Source: an uncultured Collinsella sp. (GTDB lineage Bacteria; Actinomycetota; Coriobacteriia; Coriobacteriales; Coriobacteriaceae). Taken from it: 13,189 bases of DNA. The position numbers and the translations under genes are program-made. Each line of letters starts with the position of its first letter. Position 1 is the stretch's first letter. The notes under the pieces were generated by a model that did no database searches, was not told the DNA's origin, and saw only the letters and a program-made list of their open reading frames with translations. Of this stretch, positions 6,838-13,189 are shown one piece after another. The stretch covers positions 1 through 13,189 of the forward strand of contig UQPI01000058.1 in NCBI GenBank assembly GCA_900542945.1, in the 5' to 3' direction.

Positions 6838-8181
6838 ATGTTCGACAAAGTGCTCATCGCCAACCGCGGCGAAGTCGCGGTCCGTGTTATCCGCGCGTGC
6901 CGCGATATGGGCATCAAGACCGTCGCCGTTTATTCCACGGCCGATGCGGACGCGCTACACGTGCAGCTTGCCGACGAGGCGTATTGCATCGGCGGCCCGC
7001 GTCTTGCCGAGAGCTACCTCAACGACGATGCCGTGCTCACCTGTGCCGTAAAGTCGGGAGCTAAGGCAATTCATCCCGGCTATGGCTTCTTTTCCGAGAA
7101 GGCGAGCTTCGTGCGCGACTGCGACAAGTTCGGTCTGGCGTTTGTCGGTCCTTCGGCCGAGGTGATCGACAGCATGGGCGACAAGGACGCCGCACGCCGA
7201 ACGGCCGCTGCTGCGGGCGTGCCCATCGTGCCGGGCTGCGATTTGCTCAAAAGCCCCGAGGAAGCAACGGCCGAGGCCGAGCGCATCGGCTGCCCCGTGC
7301 TTATTAAGGCGCGCGCGGGCGGCGGCGGTCGCGGTATTCGCAAGGTCGAGCGCGTGGAAGATGCGGCAAAGGCGTTCATCGAGGCGCGTGCCGAGGGTGA
7401 GGCCGTTTTTGGCGACGGCGAGTGCTACATGGAGAAGTTCGTTGCGCCGGCGCATCACGTTGAGGTACAGATTATGGCCGATAAGCAGGGCCATGTGTTT
7501 TCGCTCGGCGAGCGCGAGTGCTCGGTGCAGCGCCGCAACCAAAAGCTGATCGAGGAGAGCCCCGCGCCGTGCCTCGACGGACGCGATGATATTCGCGCGC
7601 GCATGCACAAGGCCGCGCGCGACCTGGCTCGTGCCGTTGGCTATGAGGGCGCTGGCACCATCGAGTTTTTGTACTCAGATGACGGCAATTTCTACTTTAT
7701 GGAAATGAACACGCGCTTGCAGGTGGAGCATCCGGTTACGGAGTTTGTGACCGATACCGACCTGGTTAAGTGGCAGCTGCGCGTGGCTGCCGGCCAGCCT
7801 CTGCCCTTTGAGCAGGAGGACGTACCGGTCCGCAACCACGCCATGGAGTGCCGCATCAATGCCGAAACGCCGGACTTTCTACCGTCATGTGGAACGGTCA
7901 CCGCGTTGCGTGTGCCGGGTGGTCCGCGCGTGCGCTGGGATTCCGCCATGTTTACCGGAGCGAAAGTTCCGCCGTACTACGACTCCATGCTCGGCAAGCT
8001 CATCGTGTGCGCGCCCACGCGTGACGGTGCCATTCGCAAGATGCGCTCGGCCCTGGGCGAGCTCGTGATTGAGGGCGTGAGCGAAAATAGCGAGCTTCAG
8101 CTCGACGTGCTGGCAAACGACGAGTTTTTGTCGGGCATGTATCACACCGATCTGATGGGGCATCTCTATGCTGATGAATAG
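6838..8181 (+). CDS. accC: Acetyl-CoA carboxylase, biotin carboxylase subunit
   Basis: AccC is an ATP-grasp enzyme that carboxylates the biotin of AccB with bicarbonate. The 447-residue length matches E. coli AccC (449). It has the N-terminal biotin-carboxylase fold (FDKVLIANRGEVAVRVIRA), the glycine-rich ATP lid around 158-167 (GGGGRGIRKV, with Lys157 just before it), and the active-site strand EMNTRLQVEHPVTE at 289-302, with Glu289, Asn291, Arg293 and Glu297 all present. The start at ATG 6838 follows a good AAGGAAGG and gives the expected N-terminus. The open frame extends upstream to 6727 only within fabZ. It overlaps the next gene by 14 bp, implying coupled translation of the carboxylase subunits. 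Confidence 0.97.
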   Translation: MFDKVLIANRGEVAVRVIRACRDMGIKTVAVYSTADADALHVQLADEAYCIGGPRLAESYLNDDAVLTCAVKSGAKAIHPGYGFFSEKASFVRDCDKFGLAFVGPSAEVIDSMGDKDAARRTAAAAGVPIVPGCDLLKSPEEATAEAERIGCPVLIKARAGGGGRGIRKVERVEDAAKAFIEARAEGEAVFGDGECYMEKFVAPAHHVEVQIMADKQGHVFSLGERECSVQRRNQKLIEESPAPCLDGRDDIRARMHKAARDLARAVGYEGAGTIEFLYSDDGNFYFMEMNTRLQVEHPVTEFVTDTDLVKWQLRVAAGQPLPFEQEDVPVRNHAMECRINAETPDFLPSCGTVTALRVPGGPRVRWDSAMFTGAKVPPYYDSMLGKLIVCAPTRDGAIRKMRSALGELVIEGVSENSELQLDVLANDEFLSGMYHTDLMGHLYADE

Positions 8182-9892
8182 AAAAGCGAAGACGGTCAAT
8201 GTCCTTGAGGGGCCGATAACCGAGTCGTGCGCCGAGTTCCCCGCGCGCCACGTGTTTGTCAAATGCCCGGAGTGTCGCCGTGTGATCGATGAGGCGCGCC
8301 TGCACGACAACCTCGAGGTCTGCCCTCGTTGCGGCAAACACTTTCGCGTGAGCGGTCGCGCGCGCATGCGCATGACGGTCGACGCGGGTACCTTTGAGGA
8401 ATGGGATGCCAATCTGGCGTCGAAGGACTTCCTCTCGTTTCCCGGTTATGCCGACAAGCTTAAGAGCGTGAGCGAGCGTTCGGGCGAGCGCGATGCCGTT
8501 GTGTGCGGCAGGGGCAAAATCTGCGGCTGCGATACCGCGCTCTTCTTTATGGATGCCAACTTTATGATGGGCTCAATGGGCTCCGTGGTGGGCGAGAAGA
8601 TCTGTCGTGTCTTTGAGCGCGCGGCCGAGTTGGGGCTGCCGGTCGTTGGCTTTACCGTATCGGGCGGCGCCCGCATGCAGGAGGGCGTGACCTCGCTCAT
8701 GCAGATGGCCAAGATTTCTGCGGCGGTTAGGCGCCACAGCGAGGCGGGCGGCCCGTATATCACGGTGCTCACCGATCCCACGACCGGAGGTGTAACCGCG
8801 AGCTTTGCCATGGAGGGCGACATTATCCTGGCCGAGCCCGATGCCCTGACGGCATTTGCCGGCCCGCGCGTGATCGAGCAGAACATGCACAAGCGTCTGC
8901 CCAAGGGATTCCAGCGTTCCGAGTTTTTGCTGGAGCACGGCTTTTGCGATGCCGTTGTTCCGCGTGGTGAGATTGCGCTCACGGTAGGCGAGCTGCTGGC
9001 GCTGCACGAAGGGCACGCGCCCGGCCTGGGGGCACCGCATGAGATCGTGCATACGGGTCGTCGCGACAAAAAGCTGGGACACTTGTTTAAGCGCTCGGCC
9101 GCACCAAAAAGCGCGCTCGAAATCGTCAAACAGACTCGCTCGGCGAACCGCGCCACGGCAGGCGAGATGATCTCGTTGGGTCTCGACGGATTCGTAGAGC
9201 TGCACGGCGACCGCTACTTTGGCGACGATGCTGCCGTGGTGGGCGGCATCGGCTGGAAAGACGGGCGACCCGTGACGGTTATCGCCATCGAGCGCGGTAC
9301 CACGACCAAAGAGCGTATGCGTCGCAACTTTGGTATGGCACATCCCGAGGGCTACCGCAAGGCACGTCGCCTGATGCACCAAGCCGAGAAATTTGGTCGG
9401 CCGGTTCTGTGCCTGGTTGATACTTCGGGCGCGTTTTGCGGCATCGGTGCCGAGGAGCGCGGCCAGGGCGAGGCGATTGCCCAGAATCTCATGGAGATGA
9501 GCGGCCTTAAGACGCCGATTGTCTCGGTGGTGACAGGCGAGGGCGGCTCAGGTGGCGCGCTGGCGCTGTCCGTGGCCGACCGCATCCTGATGCTCTCGAG
9601 CTCGGCCTATTCGGTCGTGAGCCCCGAGGCCTGTGCGTCGATCCTGTGGAAGGATACCGAGCGCGCGAATGAGGCCGCTGAGGCGCTTAAGCTCACGGCC
9701 CCCGATCTGTTGGCGCTCGGCATCATCGACGGCATTGTTGACGATAGGGGCCTGTCGCATGAGGAGATCGCCGGTGTCGTCATGTCCTCGGCATTTGATG
9801 CCTTCGATACGCTTGGGCAGCTCGACGACGCGACCCTCACAAACCTCCGCTACGAAAAGTACCGCGCAATCGGTCAGTACCGCACGATGTGA
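8168..9892 (+). CDS. accDA: Fused acetyl-CoA carboxylase carboxyltransferase (AccD-AccA, beta-alpha)
   Basis: This single 574-residue protein contains both carboxyltransferase subunits, which transfer CO2 from biotin to acetyl-CoA to make malonyl-CoA. Residues about 25-290 are AccD: a zinc ribbon with Cys33, Cys36, Cys52 and Cys55 (CPEC and CPRC), then the crotonase-fold core with SGGARMQEG (165-173) and FAGPRVIEQ (230-238). Residues about 310-574 are AccA, with RRNFGMAHPEGYRKA (385-399), GAEERGQGEAIA (427-438), GEGGSGGALA (457-466) and SPEACASILW (485-494). The helical start of a stand-alone AccA is largely missing at the joint. No stop or frameshift lies at the junction. ATG 8168 or ATG 8174 could start it; both overlap accC. 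The stop TGA lies inside a palindromic repeat. Confidence 0.95.
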   Translation: MLMNRKAKTVNVLEGPITESCAEFPARHVFVKCPECRRVIDEARLHDNLEVCPRCGKHFRVSGRARMRMTVDAGTFEEWDANLASKDFLSFPGYADKLKSVSERSGERDAVVCGRGKICGCDTALFFMDANFMMGSMGSVVGEKICRVFERAAELGLPVVGFTVSGGARMQEGVTSLMQMAKISAAVRRHSEAGGPYITVLTDPTTGGVTASFAMEGDIILAEPDALTAFAGPRVIEQNMHKRLPKGFQRSEFLLEHGFCDAVVPRGEIALTVGELLALHEGHAPGLGAPHEIVHTGRRDKKLGHLFKRSAAPKSALEIVKQTRSANRATAGEMISLGLDGFVELHGDRYFGDDAAVVGGIGWKDGRPVTVIAIERGTTTKERMRRNFGMAHPEGYRKARRLMHQAEKFGRPVLCLVDTSGAFCGIGAEERGQGEAIAQNLMEMSGLKTPIVSVVTGEGGSGGALALSVADRILMLSSSAYSVVSPEACASILWKDTERANEAAEALKLTAPDLLALGIIDGIVDDRGLSHEEIAGVVMSSAFDAFDTLGQLDDATLTNLRYEKYRAIGQYRTM

Positions 9893-9917
9893 CAAAGGGA
9901 CAGTCCGCATGTCACAT
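9887..9917. repeat. Palindromic repeat copy 1 (31 bp, covers the accDA stop codon)
   Basis: This is a symmetric element centred on 9902. Outer arms ATGTGACA (9887-9894) and TGTCACAT (9910-9917) enclose inner arms GGAC (9898-9901) and GTCC (9903-9906). The accDA stop TGA (9890-9892) lies within the left arm. No T-run follows, so it is not a standard terminator. A related copy lies just after the next gene. The look is that of a dispersed REP-like intergenic element, but genome copy number cannot be seen here. Confidence 0.75.
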
Positions 9918-9921
9918 TGGG

Positions 9922-9926
9922 AAAGG
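9922..9926 (+). promoter_or_regulatory. Ribosome binding site of the EIIC-like gene
   Basis: AAAGG (within GGGAAAGG) ends six bases before ATG 9933, so it favours that start over ATG 9909, which is in the same frame but lies in the palindromic repeat. The octamer ATGTCACA occurs at both ATGs (9909-9916 and 9933-9940), exactly 24 bases apart. Confidence 0.6.
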
Positions 9927-9932
9927 CGTTCC

Positions 9933-11147
9933 ATGTCACAAGTTTCTAACACCTCGTTTACAACGACGGTTTCATCAAACGCCATGGCCGTGGTGGACTA
10001 TCTGTCCAAAAGCATGATGTCGGCGTTGCCGTTTATTGTCTGCGCGGCGCTGTTCCGCACCGTTGCCGTCATTATGGGCGAAGGCATGCTTGGTCTATGG
10101 CCTGCCGATTCCGAAATCTATCGCCTGTTTTACAGCTGGCTGTATAACGCTGGCTATTACTTTTTGCCCATCTATCTTGGTTGGGCCGCTGCCCGCCAGC
10201 TCGGTTGCTCGGAGCAGCTGGGCATGATGCTGGGCGGCGTATTGATTGTGCCCGATCTGCTTAAGCTCGTTGATGCCGCATCGACGACGGGGACATCGAT
10301 GACTTTCGTGTATGGTCTACTTCCCGCGCCGGTCAACGATTACACGACGACTGTTATTCCGGTTCTCATCTCGGTGCCCGTGCTATGGCAGGTGGAGCGT
10401 TTCTTTAAGCGCACTATCCCTCAGGCTGTGGCGTTTTCTTTTGTACCGTTTGCAACCATGCTTGTCATGGTTCCGGTGTCGCTGTGTGTTACGGCGCCGG
10501 CAGGCAGCTATCTGGGCATGCTGTTGGGACAGCTTATGTTTATGCTTGGCAATTCCGGTGGCATCGTGTCGCTGCTCACGCTCATGGGGCTTGCCGCGGG
10601 CTGGGAGTTTCTTAAGATCGCGGGTGTCAGCAACGTTGTCCTATCGCTCGCCTATGCGCAGTTTATGAGTGTGGGAACGGATTCGTGCATCCTGATCGCC
10701 GCGACGATGGCAACGTTCGCCGTTTGGGGTATGCCCTTTGGCGCGTCGCTCCGCGTTGCGGATAAGGACGAGAAGGCGCTCATGCTGGGCTATTCAATCT
10801 CGGGTATTCTTGGCGGCGTAAGCGAGCCAGCGCTGTACGGATGCGGCTTTAAATATGGCAGGTGTCTGACGTGCATGGCCGTTGGCGGCGCCGTCGGAGG
10901 CCTTGTTGCGGCCGTAGGCCACGTTACGGCTTATACCATCGGTATGACGAATGTTCTTATGGTCATTGGCTTTGCCACGGGCGGCATCTCGAATCTGCTG
11001 TGGTGCTGCGCTGCCGGCGGCGCAGCATTTGCGGTGTCTGCGGCGCTGAGCTGCTGTTTTGGCGTGGTGCCGACAAAGGAGCAGGTGACGGGGGACGGAG
11101 CCGATTTGCCCGAAACCTCGAAGAGCGTGGCCGAGGCAAACGCATAA
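9933..11147 (+). CDS. Orphan PTS EIIC-like sugar permease (glucose/beta-glucoside superfamily)
   Basis: This 404-residue integral membrane protein has about ten hydrophobic segments, starting near residue 29. The motif GGVSEPALYGCGFKYGR (294-310), with Glu298, corresponds to the GITEPAIYG signature of beta-glucoside-type PTS EIIC domains such as BglF. No EIIB cysteine domain or EIIA histidine domain is fused to it or encoded beside it, so it would need partner proteins from elsewhere, or might work without PTS phosphorylation. The substrate cannot be predicted. The start at ATG 9933 has AAAGG upstream, and the alternative ATG 9909 adds eight residues. It lies 40 bp after accDA on the same strand with no terminator between, so read-through from the fab operon is possible. 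It shows no link to lipid synthesis. Confidence 0.75.
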   Translation: MSQVSNTSFTTTVSSNAMAVVDYLSKSMMSALPFIVCAALFRTVAVIMGEGMLGLWPADSEIYRLFYSWLYNAGYYFLPIYLGWAAARQLGCSEQLGMMLGGVLIVPDLLKLVDAASTTGTSMTFVYGLLPAPVNDYTTTVIPVLISVPVLWQVERFFKRTIPQAVAFSFVPFATMLVMVPVSLCVTAPAGSYLGMLLGQLMFMLGNSGGIVSLLTLMGLAAGWEFLKIAGVSNVVLSLAYAQFMSVGTDSCILIAATMATFAVWGMPFGASLRVADKDEKALMLGYSISGILGGVSEPALYGCGFKYGRCLTCMAVGGAVGGLVAAVGHVTAYTIGMTNVLMVIGFATGGISNLLWCCAAGGAAFAVSAALSCCFGVVPTKEQVTGDGADLPETSKSVAEANA

Positions 11148-11152
11148 ACCTG

Positions 11153-11182
11153 TGCGACAAAGGGACGGTCCCGCATGTCGCA
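11153..11182. repeat. Palindromic repeat copy 2 (just after the EIIC-like gene)
   Basis: Outer arms TGCGACA (11153-11159) and TGTCGCA (11176-11182) enclose inner arms GGGAC (11162-11166) and GTCCC (11168-11172). It shares the core GACAAAGGGAC and GCATGTC with copy 1. The outer arms differ from copy 1 by T to C on the left and A to G on the right, which keeps the base pair. It starts a few bases after the TAA of the EIIC-like gene. Confidence 0.75.
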
Positions 11183-11186
11183 TTCC

Positions 11187-11219
11187 AAGGCCGTGGCCCG
11201 TGTGGGTTGCGGCCTTTTT
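11187..11219 (+). terminator. Rho-independent terminator
   Basis: The 13-base arms AAGGCCGTGGCCC (11187-11199) and GGGTTGCGGCCTT (11204-11216) pair without mismatch if three G-U pairs are allowed. They enclose a four-base GTGT loop and run into five Ts (11215-11219). It probably ends transcripts from the EIIC-like gene and any read-through from the fab/acc operon. Repeat copy 2 lies 4 bp upstream. Confidence 0.88.
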
Positions 11220-11292
11220 GTATCTGGGGGACAAAGTAGCTACACTACAATCCGTTTGAGCAATAGATATATAGGTAGTACCGTGGGGGCGG

Positions 11293-12453
11293 ATGCAGAT
11301 GGTCGAGTGGATTGTTCGTCGTGCGCAGGGCGACCGTGCACGCGTGGGAACGTTGACGGGCATGGTGTGTATTCTCGCCAATGTGGCACTATGCGCTGCG
11401 AAGGGTGCAATTGGCGTGCTGTCGGGATCGGTTTCAATCGTGGCGGACGCTATGAACAACCTGTCTGATGCCAGCTCGAACATCGTGAGCGTGCTTGGCT
11501 TTAAGCTGGCGGGCAAGCCGGCAGACCCCGAGCATCCTTACGGCCATGGCCGCTACGAGTATCTCTCGGGTCTGGTCGTGGCGGCGCTCGTGCTGCTGAT
11601 CGGCCTTGAGCTTATCAAGTCCTCGGTTGAGCGCGTCATCCACCCCGAACCTGTCGAGTTCTCGCTTGCCCTGGTGGCAGTCCTTGCGCTTTCGATGGTC
11701 GTAAAGCTTTGGATGGCGGCCCTCAACCAAAAACTCGGCGATCGCATTGAGTCCGAGACGCTGCATGCGACCGCGCAGGATTCCAAGAACGATGTTCTAG
11801 CCACGGGCGCCGTGTTGGCGTGCGCGATTGTTTCGCAGGTGACGCATATCAATCTAGATGCATGGGTCGGCCTTGCCGTTGGCGCCTATATTGGCTGGAG
11901 CGGCTTTGAACTCATCCAGGATACGGTGAGCCCGCTTTTGGGCCAGGCGCCCGATCCTAAGCTGGTCAAGCGCATTCGAGACAAAATCATGAGCTACCCC
12001 GGCGTTTTGGGCGTTCACGATTTGATGGTTCACGACTACGGCCCAGGCAGAAAGTTCGCAAGTGCCCACGCCGAGATGGCGGCTGAGGCCAGCCCGCTGG
12101 AAAGTCACGACACGCTCGACAACATTGAACAGGCATTTAGGAACGAAGACGGCATGATTGTCACGCTCCATTACGACCCCATCGTGACCGACGATCCAAA
12201 GGTGGCGAGCATGCGTCTGCGCATCAACGCTATGGCTCAAGAGATTGATAGCCGCCTCTCGATCCACGACCTACGCTGTGTTCCGGGCCCCACGCATACC
12301 AACGTGATCTTTGACTGCGTACGTCCCTCGGATTTGGCGATGAGCGCCGAGGACCTGAAGCGCGCGCTGGCGAAACGGGTCGAATCGGAATATCCCAAGT
12401 CGGTCGCCAAGATCACGATCGACGAAGACTACGTAGGCCATACCCACGAGTAG
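11293..12453 (+). CDS. Cation diffusion facilitator, probable manganese exporter (MntE-like)
   Basis: This 386-residue CDF-family membrane antiporter pumps divalent metal out of the cytoplasm. Its N-terminal half holds about six membrane helices and the family marks SGSVSIVADAMNNLSD (44-59) and HPYGHGRYEYLSG (81-93). The rest is a cytoplasmic C-terminal domain of about 180 residues. The transport site reads Asn55-x3-Asp59 in helix 2 and Asp163-x3-Asp167 in helix 5. Zinc CDFs normally have His in one of these positions, while the N-D/D-D set is the one I associate with Mn exporters such as streptococcal MntE. Manganese is therefore the best guess. The start is ATG 11293 or 11299; the upstream GGGGG (11285-11289) is a weak ribosome site. 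It follows a strong terminator, so it should have its own promoter in 11220-11292, where I see only a TACAAT (11246-11251) without a clear -35. Confidence 0.88.
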   Translation: MQMVEWIVRRAQGDRARVGTLTGMVCILANVALCAAKGAIGVLSGSVSIVADAMNNLSDASSNIVSVLGFKLAGKPADPEHPYGHGRYEYLSGLVVAALVLLIGLELIKSSVERVIHPEPVEFSLALVAVLALSMVVKLWMAALNQKLGDRIESETLHATAQDSKNDVLATGAVLACAIVSQVTHINLDAWVGLAVGAYIGWSGFELIQDTVSPLLGQAPDPKLVKRIRDKIMSYPGVLGVHDLMVHDYGPGRKFASAHAEMAAEASPLESHDTLDNIEQAFRNEDGMIVTLHYDPIVTDDPKVASMRLRINAMAQEIDSRLSIHDLRCVPGPTHTNVIFDCVRPSDLAMSAEDLKRALAKRVESEYPKSVAKITIDEDYVGHTHE

Positions 12454-12492
12454 GGCTGTGCCAGCAAAGCAAGTTATACAGAAGGGGAGAGC

Positions 12493-13119
12493 ATGAAGCG
12501 TCTATATCTACTCCGCCACGGTCAGACAGAATTCAACGTTAAAAAGCTCGTCCAGGGCCGCTGCGATTCTCCGTTGACCGATCTGGGCCGCAAGCAAGCG
12601 GGAATGGCAGCCGCATGGCTCAAAGCCCACGGCGTCGTCCCCGACAAAGTGGTCTCTTCGCCCTTAGGCCGAGCCATGGACACGGCAAGTCTCGTCGCAA
12701 CCGAACTCCTCGGCCCGGATGCAGCAGTCGAGCCCTGCGAAGGCATCATCGAACGCAGCTACGGCACCTTCGAAGAAGGCCCCCACGACGCCCTGCCCAC
12801 CGACGTCTGGGACCCCGGCGAGGACCTGATCTCATTTGGCGGAGAAGGAAGCCATGCCCTGCAGGAGCGCATGGTAGGCACCCTCACCAATCTCATGGGC
12901 GCCAAGGGCATCGAAACCCTCCTAGCAGTAAGCCACGGCAGCGCCAGCCGCCAATTTATCAAGGCTGCAGCCCCAGAGGGCTTCGAGCTCCCAACAAAAC
13001 TCCCCAACTGCGCCATCATGATCTTCGATTTTGACGAGGAAAAGTCGGGAGAAGAGGGCGACACGCCTCAATCCAAGTTCACCTTGCGGCAAATTATCGA
13101 TCCCCAACAAAGTCATTAG
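12493..13119 (+). CDS. Histidine phosphatase superfamily protein (phosphoglycerate mutase-like)
   Basis: This 208-residue protein belongs to the branch of the histidine phosphatase superfamily that includes cofactor-dependent phosphoglycerate mutases and many small-molecule phosphatases. The N-terminal LRHGQTEFN carries Arg8 and the phospho-acceptor His9. Arg60 lies in SSPLGRAMDTA, the acid Glu87 in IIERSYG and the second His148 in VSHGS. It is shorter than a classical GpmA (about 250 residues) and lacks its usual insertions, so a phosphatase such as a CobC or PhoE type is as likely as a mutase, and the substrate is unknown. A good AAGGGGAG precedes ATG 12493. It lies 39 bp after the CDF gene on the same strand and may be co-transcribed. 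Its base use is C-rich compared with the genes before it. Confidence 0.88.
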   Translation: MKRLYLLRHGQTEFNVKKLVQGRCDSPLTDLGRKQAGMAAAWLKAHGVVPDKVVSSPLGRAMDTASLVATELLGPDAAVEPCEGIIERSYGTFEEGPHDALPTDVWDPGEDLISFGGEGSHALQERMVGTLTNLMGAKGIETLLAVSHGSASRQFIKAAAPEGFELPTKLPNCAIMIFDFDEEKSGEEGDTPQSKFTLRQIIDPQQSH

Positions 13120-13189
13120 CCTGAGCGAGCAAGGTTTAGCAGACATCAACGTGGCGTTCCCAGTGTGCGGCGGAGGGGGCGGGCCTGAG
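13120..13189. other. Intergenic tail at the window edge, no feature recognised
   Basis: Seventy bases follow the last stop codon. I see no hairpin with a T-run and no start with a ribosome site. The minus strand is open for about 17 codons from the edge to a TAA at 13138-13136, too short to call a gene end. Confidence 0.4.

Noticed and set aside
8573..9382. Minus-strand open frame of 269 codons opposite accDA
   Set aside because: It lies antisense to conserved carboxyltransferase motifs and shows no recognisable protein features.
9887..9917. Reading repeat copy 1 as the fab operon terminator
   Set aside because: It is a good hairpin but is followed by TTGGG and not a T-run, so an intrinsic terminator is not supported.
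9633..9932. Upstream extension of the EIIC-like gene into accDA
   Set aside because: The extension is Arg/Ser-rich out-of-frame translation of accDA. Hydrophobic permease sequence begins only after ATG 9933.
1..13189. CRISPR arrays, tRNA, rRNA, transposase, toxin-antitoxin or phage genes
   Set aside because: I saw no regularly spaced repeats, RNA gene signatures, transposase motifs or phage proteins anywhere in the window.

Overview
The window is a GC-rich (roughly 60%) bacterial chromosome segment dominated by one complete type II fatty-acid synthesis (FASII) and acetyl-CoA carboxylase operon. Protein style, base composition and a fused AccD-AccA subunit suggest a Coriobacteriia-type actinobacterium such as Collinsella. 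That is an inference from memory of such genomes, not a database result.

Layout. Positions 1-543 (minus strand) hold the start of a biotin-protein ligase gene (birA) that runs off the left edge. A 174-bp divergent intergenic region (544-717) carries two near-identical 16-bp palindromes, probably operators. From 718 to 9892, all on the plus strand and tightly packed, lie fabH, acpP, fabK, fabD, fabG, fabF, accB, fabZ, accC and a fused accDA. At 9933-11147 follows an orphan PTS EIIC-like membrane permease. It is bracketed by two copies of a palindromic repeat and closed by a strong rho-independent terminator (11187-11219). A cation diffusion facilitator with a manganese-type metal site (11293-12453) and a histidine-phosphatase (phosphoglycerate mutase-like) gene (12493-13119) complete the window. 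The last 70 bases hold nothing I can name.

How the genes work together. BirA biotinylates AccB. AccC carboxylates that biotin, and AccDA transfers the carboxyl group to acetyl-CoA to give malonyl-CoA. FabD loads malonate on AcpP and FabH primes the first condensation. FabF elongates, and FabG, FabZ and FabK carry out reduction, dehydration and final reduction. All catalytic residues I checked are present, so the pathway looks intact. The cluster has no gene for unsaturated fatty acid branching (FabA or FabM) and no local regulator gene (such as FabT).

The gene order matches the fab cluster of streptococci and other Lactobacillales, minus fabM/fabT and with accD and accA fused. I see no exotic new system. 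The points most worth a second look are the paired palindromic operators, the repeat pair with compensatory base changes, the AccDA fusion, and the orphan EIIC.
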